Shown here in pieces: positions 21,883 through 27,704 of a DNA stretch of 29,141 nucleotides. The stretch comes from Candidatus Uhrbacteria bacterium. GTDB taxonomy: Bacteria; Patescibacteriota; Patescibacteriia; UBA9934; UBA11717. Position 1 is the first letter of the stretch; every line of letters starts with the position of its first letter. The stretch is taken from positions 1 to 29,141 of the forward strand of contig JABIWD010000019.1 of the NCBI GenBank assembly GCA_018701105.1, in the 5' to 3' direction. Both the position numbers and the translations under genes were made by a program. Under the pieces are notes generated by a model, which was given only the letters and a program-made list of their open reading frames with translations, did not search any database and was not told the DNA's origin.

Positions 21883-24018
21883 ATGGAGAAATTGTTAAAG
21901 ACACATTTTGGGTACGATGAATTTCGGCCATTGCAAAAAGAGATAATCGACACGGTGATGTCCGGCAAGGACACGCTGGTGCTGATGCCTACCGGAGGGG
22001 GAAAGTCCCTCTGTTTTCAACTGCCTGCATTATCTTTGCCTGGTATCACACTTGTGATCTCTCCTTTGATCGCGCTCATGAAGGATCAAGTGGACGCTTT
22101 GGTGGCCAATGGAATATCTGCGGCATTCCTTAACAGCTCGATTACGAGATTTGAACAGGAGGAGATCATGAAGGCCGCGACTGATGGCGATGTAAAGATA
22201 TTGTATTTGGCGCCGGAGCGACTGAATTCGTATGGCTTCTCTGACTTTTTAGAAACTTTAACAGTGAGTTTGCTCGCGATTGATGAGGCTCATTGTATTT
22301 CAGAATGGGGACATGACTTCAGGCCTGACTATCGCAACCTACGAAGTCTACGAGCTCAAGTTCAGGGAACACCTGTTATCGCGCTGACAGCTACAGCTAC
22401 TCCTCGTGTGCGAAAGGATATATTGGATCAGCTCGACATGAAAGAAGACTCGGTCTACATTTCGAGTTTTAACCGAGAGAACCTGCATTACAGTGTTCGA
22501 TCGAAGTTCAATGCAACGGCGCAGTTAGTGGATTTATTTAAGTCTCATAAGGGCGAGTCCGCGATAGTCTATTGTTTTTCACGGAAGAACACCGAAGAAG
22601 TAGCAAACGCGCTCAACAGGTCTGGGATCGACGCCTCTCCTTACCATGCCGGGCTTTCTAAAGAGGATCGTATGGAAACTCAGGATCAGTTTATCCGTGA
22701 TGAGGTAACTGTCATTGTTGCCACGATTGCATTTGGAATGGGAATCGACAAACCGGATGTGAGATTGGTTATACACATGGATCTTCCTAAAACAGTAGAG
22801 GGATACTACCAAGAGACTGGGAGAGCGGGACGAGATGGATTGCCCGGTGAGTGTATTTTGTTCTACACATATGCGGACAAAAGAAAGCAGGACTACTTTA
22901 TAAACATGATGCATAACAAGCAGGAGAAGAACCAGGCGATAAAGAAACTCGACGACGTTGTGTCCTACTGTCAGAGCGATGAATGTCGTCGTGCTGAGCT
23001 ATTACGATACTTTGGTGAGGTATATGCGGATGACAACTGCGGCTCTTGTGATAATTGTTCGGCGCCGCCTGTTGAGGATTTTGACGCGACTGAGGTTTCG
23101 CAAAAGATCATGTCTGCAGTATTGCGTACTGGTGAGCGGTTTGGTGCTGCGTATGTTTGCGATGTGTTGCGAGGCTCGAAAAAGAAACAGATATTGGAGA
23201 TGCAGCACGACACATTATCGGTTTACGGGATTGCGCGAGATTTGTCGGTTGGCGCATTACGATCATTTACCGAGTCTTTGAGGAAGCGTGGTTATCTTGA
23301 GAAGAATGAGGGAGAGTATCCAACTTTGCGTGTTAGCGCTCGAGGTCATCAGGCACTCAAGCAGGGCGATCCGATCATGTTGCCAAAACTGAATGCTGTT
23401 GTTGCAGCGCCAGTGAAGAAATCAAAGTCGAATCTTGATTATGATCTTGGTGTCTTTGAGAAATTAAGAACTTTACGAAAGAAGATCGCTGATGAGCAGG
23501 CCGTTCCCCCTTTTGTGATATTTGGCGATAAGTCTTTGCATGAGATGGCGTATTATCTGCCATCAAGCTTAGAGGCATTCTCGCAGTTGTTTGGAGTCGG
23601 GCAGAAGAAGTTGGATGCGTTTGGGGAAGATTTTCTGGCTACTATCGTTTCACACAGTAAGGAGCATGGACTCGAGGAGCGACAGGCGCCAGTCAGGAAA
23701 GTAACTTCGAGCATCAAGAAGTCGACAAAATCCAATACGGTCGAGGAGACGCGCGTCTTGTTGGCTGAGAAGCTTTCGATTGATGAGATTGCAAAGGAGA
23801 GGGGGCTTAGCGCTGGTACGATAGTCGCTCACATAGAGAAACTGGTTTACAGTGATGAGATTCCGGATATTGAGCACATCAAACCTAAGGAGACTGAGTT
23901 TAAGGTTATGCGTGATGCTTTTGAGGGGGCTGGAAGTACATCACTGACATACATTTTCAAAAAATTAGACGAAAAGTACGGGTACGACGAGCTCCGTGTG
24001 GCTCGATTGTTCTTGTAA
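21883..24018 (+). CDS. recQ: ATP-dependent DNA helicase RecQ
   Basis: The 711-residue helicase unwinds DNA 3' to 5' in recombination and repair. It has all expected parts: FRPLQKEII (motif 0), Walker A PTGGGKS (36-42), SPLIALMKDQV, the DEAH box IDEAHCISEWGHDFRPDY (133-150), ALTATATP, and GRAGRDGLPGECILFY (motif VI). The zinc-binding cysteines are in CQSDECRR and CGSCDNC, an RQC-type winged helix follows, and an HRDC domain is near FEKLRTLRKKIADEQAVPPF (about 525-595). A C-terminal HTH segment (SIDEIAKERGLSAGTIVAHI) is the Helicase-associated HTH_40 type. ATG 21883 is preferred to the TTG two codons upstream. The length is normal for full RecQ. Confidence 0.96.
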   Translation: MEKLLKTHFGYDEFRPLQKEIIDTVMSGKDTLVLMPTGGGKSLCFQLPALSLPGITLVISPLIALMKDQVDALVANGISAAFLNSSITRFEQEEIMKAATDGDVKILYLAPERLNSYGFSDFLETLTVSLLAIDEAHCISEWGHDFRPDYRNLRSLRAQVQGTPVIALTATATPRVRKDILDQLDMKEDSVYISSFNRENLHYSVRSKFNATAQLVDLFKSHKGESAIVYCFSRKNTEEVANALNRSGIDASPYHAGLSKEDRMETQDQFIRDEVTVIVATIAFGMGIDKPDVRLVIHMDLPKTVEGYYQETGRAGRDGLPGECILFYTYADKRKQDYFINMMHNKQEKNQAIKKLDDVVSYCQSDECRRAELLRYFGEVYADDNCGSCDNCSAPPVEDFDATEVSQKIMSAVLRTGERFGAAYVCDVLRGSKKKQILEMQHDTLSVYGIARDLSVGALRSFTESLRKRGYLEKNEGEYPTLRVSARGHQALKQGDPIMLPKLNAVVAAPVKKSKSNLDYDLGVFEKLRTLRKKIADEQAVPPFVIFGDKSLHEMAYYLPSSLEAFSQLFGVGQKKLDAFGEDFLATIVSHSKEHGLEERQAPVRKVTSSIKKSTKSNTVEETRVLLAEKLSIDEIAKERGLSAGTIVAHIEKLVYSDEIPDIEHIKPKETEFKVMRDAFEGAGSTSLTYIFKKLDEKYGYDELRVARLFL

Positions 24019-24020
24019 TC

Positions 24021-24049
24021 TTGACAAGGGCAGAAGATGGGACTACATT
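24021..24049 (+). promoter_or_regulatory. Sigma-70 type promoter of the stand-alone kinase gene
   Basis: TTGACA (24021-24026), a 17-base spacer, TACATT (24044-24049). The -35 begins 2 bases after the recQ stop. Confidence 0.7.
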
Positions 24050-24079
24050 GAGAGCGCCTAAACAGAAAGAGGTGGGGCC

Positions 24080-25087
24080 GTGAATACTTCTCTTCCAGAG
24101 AGAATTGGACCGTATAAGGTACGGAGGCTACTTGGTGAAGGATGCTCAGCGTGGATCTTTCATGCGGAAAAGGATCTGGGACGAGGTCGGGTACGTAGGG
24201 GGCGGCGCTGCAAGCTACGGGATGTAGCGATCAAAGTTCCAAAACCTGGTACATCGGACGAGTTGTTCGTTGACGAGGCCGCTATTGGCAGCAGGGTTCG
24301 TCATCAGAACCTTGTGAAGGCAAGTAGGCTATTTCGGTACAAGGGTCGACCGTGTATCGAAATGGAGCTGGTCAGAGGCGTGCAGTTGGACAAGCTGGTG
24401 GTTGACCGAAGGGTGGTCCGACCAATGCATCCACTGCGAGCCGCAGAGGTCGTACGGCAAGCTGGCGTCGGTCTGAACCACTTCCACGGCATGCGAAGTG
24501 GCATGGGTGTCCCGCTGAGAGCGGTGCATTGCGACGTCAAAACTAGCAACATCATCGTCACGACACGCGGACGAGTCAAGGTGTGCGACATGGGCGTCTC
24601 GCAGTTCTATGGAGGGACGTTTCAAAGCGAGCCCGACATGGTGCGTGGAACTCCTGAGTTCATGTCGCCGGAGCAGGCAACGGCGCAGGTGCTTGACGGG
24701 CGTTCAGACGTCTTCGCACTCGGCACGCTCCTTTTCACGCTGGTCATGGCTCGACACCCGTTCGCCGGTTGCAATGCAACTGAAACCATGAACATGGTCG
24801 CGTTGGGACAGTATCGTGACCAACTTGTGAGTTTTGGCTTGAGGTCACCGGAGCTGTTGCATGTTCTGGCTAGGTGCTGGTTCGTGGATAGACGTCATCG
24901 ATTCCAGTCTGCTGGAGAGCTCGCGCACGAGCTGGGCCGTGTCCAGAAGATGATGGTCGTAGACTGGAATGGGGAAGAGATGCCCCCGACGCTTGTCGAC
25001 ATGGTCGCGCACTACAAGCCTTCCGAGGGTCGACGCGTGTACATGGCGACGCAGACCGACGAGCAACCGGTACAGAGCTGGATCTAG
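24080..25087 (+). CDS. Serine/threonine protein kinase (soluble, PknB/Hanks type)
   Basis: The 335-residue protein is almost only a Hanks-type kinase: Gly loop LGEGCSAWIF (18-27), ATP Lys in VAIKVPKP (K52), a helix C Glu in VDEAAIG (E66), catalytic loop HCDVKTSN (D152, K154, N157), metal loop DMG (170-172), activation segment RGTPEFMSPEQ, and DVFALGTLLF. Deviations are HCD for HRD and DMG for DFG, both compatible with activity. An Arg-rich insertion (RGRVRRGRRCKLR, 35-47) lies between Gly loop and Lys. There is no membrane helix or sensor domain. GTG 24080 is supported by AAAGAGG 7 bases upstream. The gene is monocistronic, GC-richer than recQ, and closed by its own terminator. Confidence 0.9.
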   Translation: MNTSLPERIGPYKVRRLLGEGCSAWIFHAEKDLGRGRVRRGRRCKLRDVAIKVPKPGTSDELFVDEAAIGSRVRHQNLVKASRLFRYKGRPCIEMELVRGVQLDKLVVDRRVVRPMHPLRAAEVVRQAGVGLNHFHGMRSGMGVPLRAVHCDVKTSNIIVTTRGRVKVCDMGVSQFYGGTFQSEPDMVRGTPEFMSPEQATAQVLDGRSDVFALGTLLFTLVMARHPFAGCNATETMNMVALGQYRDQLVSFGLRSPELLHVLARCWFVDRRHRFQSAGELAHELGRVQKMMVVDWNGEEMPPTLVDMVAHYKPSEGRRVYMATQTDEQPVQSWI

Positions 25088-25091
25088 CAAG

Positions 25092-25124
25092 GCGCGTAGG
25101 GCAACTCCCTGCGCGCGTTTTTTT
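25092..25124 (+). terminator. Intrinsic terminator of the kinase gene
   Basis: GCGCGTAGGG pairs with CCCTGCGCGC (one T-G step) around CAACT, followed by G and seven T. It begins 4 bases after the stop. Confidence 0.85.
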
Positions 25125-25132
25125 ATTTACTA

Positions 25133-25159
25133 TTGACATTTCCTAGAAAGGGCTATACT
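25133..25159 (+). promoter_or_regulatory. Promoter of the small secreted-protein gene
   Basis: TTGACA (25133-25138) and TATACT (25154-25159) with a short 15-base spacer. The position just after the upstream terminator and about 45 bases before the start codon supports it. Confidence 0.6.
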
Positions 25160-25205
25160 CTCGCTTTGAACGAGGTGCTAGTACCTTCAACAGAAAGAGG
25201 TTTCG

Positions 25206-25760
25206 ATGTTGGGAAGAATGAGAACTTTGACCGCGGTCCTCCTGTCCTTGGTCGTGTTTGGGATGCCTTCGCATCTGCTTGGGACCCCGGTGGTCAAGCT
25301 GGATCTTCCGGCAGCGTTGGTTGAGAATGAGGCGGCGCAGGTGAAGGAAGACACCGATGCGTTTTGCATGCTCGTCAATCTTGGGAGGCGAGCTCTCCAA
25401 CGTGCTGAGATTTGGACGCAAATTGAGTACATTGCGTCCATCTATCCGCACGACGAGATCCAGTCTGGCACCCAGATGGCACGGGATGCTGGTCGCTTCT
25501 TCAAGGCGACCCTGCGTAATGCCTTGGACGACTCGGTGATCAGCAAGCTCGATGTCAAGGAACTTCAGCGCTTGATCAAGGCTCCAGACGGAGAGGTGGA
25601 CTACGCTGCGATCGCGGTGGAAGCCAGGAAGCTCAAGCTTCAGATGACCGATGCGGCCAGCCTCATGGGTGTCATGATCACCATGCGGCGCGAAGAGCTG
25701 CGCGGTAAAGGCTCCCCAGTCGCCGATATCGAATTCGCGGCATGCCCGAGCGTGCCCTGA
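25206..25760 (+). CDS. Small secreted protein of unknown function
   Basis: The 184-residue protein begins with a signal peptide (Arg near the N-terminus, then LTAVLLSLVVFGMPSHLLG, 8-26); there is no lipobox Cys. The mature part is helical and mostly charged, with two cysteines (C54 and C180) that could form a disulfide after export. I recognise no family. ATG 25206 is supported by AGAAAGAGG 5 bases upstream. It lies alone between its own promoter and terminator, downstream of a kinase gene and upstream of the heptad-repeat gene. All three are GC-rich single-gene units, but nothing in the sequence proves that they work together. Confidence 0.8.
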   Translation: MLGRMRTLTAVLLSLVVFGMPSHLLGTPVVKLDLPAALVENEAAQVKEDTDAFCMLVNLGRRALQRAEIWTQIEYIASIYPHDEIQSGTQMARDAGRFFKATLRNALDDSVISKLDVKELQRLIKAPDGEVDYAAIAVEARKLKLQMTDAASLMGVMITMRREELRGKGSPVADIEFAACPSVP

Positions 25761-25772
25761 ACAAAGAACGAA

Positions 25773-25803
25773 CCGCCAGGACACTGTCCTGGCGGCCTTT
25801 TTA
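25773..25803 (+). terminator. Intrinsic terminator of the secreted-protein gene
   Basis: A perfect 10-bp stem CCGCCAGGAC/GTCCTGGCGG with loop ACT is followed by CCTTTTTAT. Confidence 0.9.
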
Positions 25804-25829
25804 TGTGAAAATTTTTAACGCATTCATGG

Positions 25830-25858
25830 TTGACAAACGTGAAAAGGGTTGATATTAA
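25830..25858 (+). promoter_or_regulatory. Sigma-70 type promoter of the heptad-repeat gene
   Basis: TTGACA (25830-25835), a 17-base spacer ending in TGA, and TATTAA (25853-25858), giving a leader of roughly 65 nt. Confidence 0.7.
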
Positions 25859-25931
25859 GTACATGACACGGGTACGGGGAACAAGGTAGTTCTCCTATCG
25901 GTCACTTGCACCAAGAAGGTTGAGGAACACG

Positions 25932-26837
25932 GTGGCTTTGCGCCAAATGGTAAAGAAAGAGCTCACGGGAGCGTGTGAGCGGTTGACGGGTGATCTGAGG
26001 GGATTCCGTGGCAACGCGACGGGGCTCGTAGGCTGCGCCTCCAATGTATGGGGCGACGTCACGGACATTCGGGGCGACGTCACGGGAATCGAGGGCGATG
26101 TCACGCGGATCAACGGAGATGTCACCAGGATTTACGGTGACGTCTCAGGGATCTCTGGCTTCATGACATGGAAGACCGGTGATGCGTCAGGGGTCGTGGG
26201 CAACCTCCTGGATCTCCGTGGCGATATCTCCGGAATCACGGGCGACGTTACGGGGATCAAGGGCTATGTCACGAGCCTGAGAGGGTGTGTATCGAAGCTC
26301 AAAGGGACGGTCAACGGAATCTCTGGGGACGTTACTGGGCTTCAGGACGACGGCTCTGGTATACGGGGCTACATCTCAGGGGTATGGGGGAACTTGGAAG
26401 GAATCCGAGGTAACATCTCCCGGATAACGGGCGACGTCTCCGGAATCACGGGCAACACATCAAGGATCAACGGTAATGTCTCCTGCATTCAAGGGGATGT
26501 AACAGGGCTCTGTGACACCGTTACCAAGATCAAGGGCGACGTCACGAATGCCCGAGGTAGCCTCTCCCAGATTACGGGCGACATCACCGGAGTCGTGGGC
26601 GACGTCACGGAGGTCCGAGGCTGCGTCTCGCAGATAACGGGCGATGTCACGGAGATCCGGGGCTGGGTTTCACGGATCTATGGCGACGTCACTGGAATCA
26701 CTGGCGACGTTTCAGGAATCACCGGCGACGTCTCTGCGATCACGGGCGACGTCTCGGCAATCACCGGCGACGTCACGCTAGTTGAAGGCGATGCCACTGG
26801 ACTCTCTGGCAGAGTCCAGGATTTCCTCAAGGACTAG
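25932..26837 (+). CDS. Heptad-repeat protein: 41 perfect GDVTGIT-type repeats
   Basis: The 301-residue protein is, apart from 12 N-terminal residues and a two-residue tail, one array of 41 uninterrupted 7-residue repeats (residues 13-299). The typical unit is G-D-V-S/T-x-I-T. Each unit has a hydrophobic residue at position 3 (mostly Val) and at position 6 (mostly Ile), Gly at position 1 and usually Asp at position 2. Hydrophobic residues thus alternate at 3- and 4-residue steps. This fits a coiled coil, but Gly at up to two of seven positions and many Thr/Ser/Val argue for a beta-solenoid or another fibrous fold. No signal peptide is seen. GTG 25932 is chosen because TTGAGG precedes it by 6 bases; TTG 25920 is the alternative. 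It has its own promoter and terminator. Confidence 0.85.
   Translation: MALRQMVKKELTGACERLTGDLRGFRGNATGLVGCASNVWGDVTDIRGDVTGIEGDVTRINGDVTRIYGDVSGISGFMTWKTGDASGVVGNLLDLRGDISGITGDVTGIKGYVTSLRGCVSKLKGTVNGISGDVTGLQDDGSGIRGYISGVWGNLEGIRGNISRITGDVSGITGNTSRINGNVSCIQGDVTGLCDTVTKIKGDVTNARGSLSQITGDITGVVGDVTEVRGCVSQITGDVTEIRGWVSRIYGDVTGITGDVSGITGDVSAITGDVSAITGDVTLVEGDATGLSGRVQDFLKD
25968..26828 (+). repeat. 41 tandem 21-bp coding repeats
   Basis: The array is 861 bases, exactly 41 x 21, with no insertion or deletion. Units are degenerate at the DNA level, typically GGCGACGTCACGGGAATC with variable bases. The most alike copies lie at the 3' end (about 26680-26780), suggesting the youngest duplications are there. 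This is a coding repeat, not a CRISPR array: there are no unique spacers. Confidence 0.85.
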
Positions 26838-26853
26838 CTGTAAGAACTACGAA

Positions 26854-26888
26854 GTCAGCCGCGGTACTCCCGCAGGCTGGCTTTTTTG
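26854..26888 (+). terminator. Intrinsic terminator of the heptad-repeat gene
   Basis: GTCAGCC-GCGG pairs with CCGC-A-GGCTGGC, followed by six T. It begins 16 bases after the stop. Confidence 0.85.
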
Positions 26889-26910
26889 TTTGGGCTATTA
26901 TAATTACAAC

Positions 26911-26940
26911 AAAAAAGCCCGAGCTTTCGCTCGAGCGCTT
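26911..26940 (-). terminator. Intrinsic terminator of tRNA-Glu
   Basis: On the minus strand a GCTCGAGC / GCTCGGGC hairpin with loop GAAA and one mismatch is followed by TTTTTT, immediately after the tRNA CCA end. Confidence 0.8.
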
Positions 26941-26941
26941 T

Positions 26942-27016
26942 TGGTGATCCCACGGGGAATCGAACCCCGATTTCCAGGATGAGAACCTGATGTCCTAGCC
27001 GTTAGACGATGGGACC
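26942..27016 (-). tRNA. tRNA-Glu (anticodon CUC)
   Basis: A 75-nt cloverleaf with encoded CCA. The acceptor stem is GGTCCCA/TGGGATC, the anticodon stem TCAGG/CCTGG has loop TTCTCAT (CUC at 34-36, A37), and the T-arm is CGGGG-TTCGATT-CCCCG. The D-arm TCGTCTAACGGCTAGGACA is that of a bacterial tRNA-Glu. It is flanked by its own promoter and terminator on the minus strand. Confidence 0.93.
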
Positions 27017-27040
27017 ATATTGGTCTATCTGACGCGGTGG

Positions 27041-27069
27041 ATAGTACCGGGTATTTGGAAATACGTCAA
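27041..27069 (-). promoter_or_regulatory. Sigma-70 type promoter of tRNA-Glu
   Basis: Minus-strand TTGACG (27064-27069), a 17-base spacer, TACTAT (27041-27046), about 24 bases before the tRNA 5' end. Confidence 0.8.
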
Positions 27070-27131
27070 TAGAGTACAATGGTTGTAATGAATCTGTCTG
27101 TAATGAAACAAAATCACGAGCGTTATAGTGT

Positions 27132-27704
27132 ATGAGTGAAGGATTTGTAAATACACGTCTTCCGAATGAAGATATGCTCGTTGAACAGGCGAAAACACAG
27201 GATGAGGCGTTTGGCGCTTTGTACGATTTTTATTTCCCCAAGATATATAAGTATATATTGCGGAGAGTAGGTCACCGCCAAACAGCGGAGGACCTTATTT
27301 CCTCCACGTTCATGAAGGCTTTTACAAAGCTTGATACGTACAAAAAGGGAACCGGATCGTTTCAGGCATGGTTGTACAGGATAGCCACGAACAACGTTAT
27401 TGATCATTATCGGAGAGCAGGTAAGCGACAAGAGGTCGATATAGAGCCGATGATACATTTAGAGACAAATGAGCCTGGTCCGGAGCGGCATGCGAGCAAT
27501 GCCATAGATCGAGAGAATATTGAGGAGGTATTAGGCAAACTGCCAGACAAAGATCAGGAAGTGTTGCAACTCAAGTTTTTCGCAGAGTTTTCCAACATTG
27601 AGATAGCGGAAGCGTTGGGAATATCAGTGAGTAACTCAGGAGTGAGGATATATAGGGCTTTAAAGAAATTCGAGTCGATTTATAAGGAATATGTCAAAGA
27701 ATAA
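27132..27704 (+). CDS. ECF-type sigma-70 family RNA polymerase sigma factor
   Basis: The 190-residue protein has sigma region 2 (LYDFYFPKIYKYILRRVGHR then TAEDLISSTFMKAF, GSFQAWLYRIATNNVIDHYRR, about 35-96) and region 4 (LPDKDQEVLQLKFFAEFSNIEIAEALGI, about 137-165, with the recognition helix region SVSNSGVRIYRALKKF). Regions 1.2 and 3 are missing, so it is an extracytoplasmic-function type factor. Its gene overlaps the next by 14 bases, the usual arrangement of an ECF sigma with its membrane anti-sigma. A TACAAT element at 27075-27080 could be its -10, but I see no good -35; self-recognition by another promoter type is possible. No Shine-Dalgarno is seen. Confidence 0.93.
   Translation: MSEGFVNTRLPNEDMLVEQAKTQDEAFGALYDFYFPKIYKYILRRVGHRQTAEDLISSTFMKAFTKLDTYKKGTGSFQAWLYRIATNNVIDHYRRAGKRQEVDIEPMIHLETNEPGPERHASNAIDRENIEEVLGKLPDKDQEVLQLKFFAEFSNIEIAEALGISVSNSGVRIYRALKKFESIYKEYVKE

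Noticed and set aside
25968..26828. CRISPR array
   Set aside because: The repeats are 21 bp, tandem without spacers, degenerate, and keep a reading frame with promoter, ribosome site and terminator.
24021..26888. Integron-like cassette array with attC sites
   Set aside because: The hairpins between genes are followed by T-runs and act as terminators. No core-site motifs or integrase are visible.
26782..26982. 66-codon frame ending RGIEPRFPG
   Set aside because: It overlaps the repeat gene, two terminators and the antisense of tRNA-Glu; the same type of artefact.
27075..27080. TACAAT as -10 of the sigma-factor gene
   Set aside because: No acceptable -35 or extended -10 accompanies it; mentioned with the gene but not annotated as a promoter.
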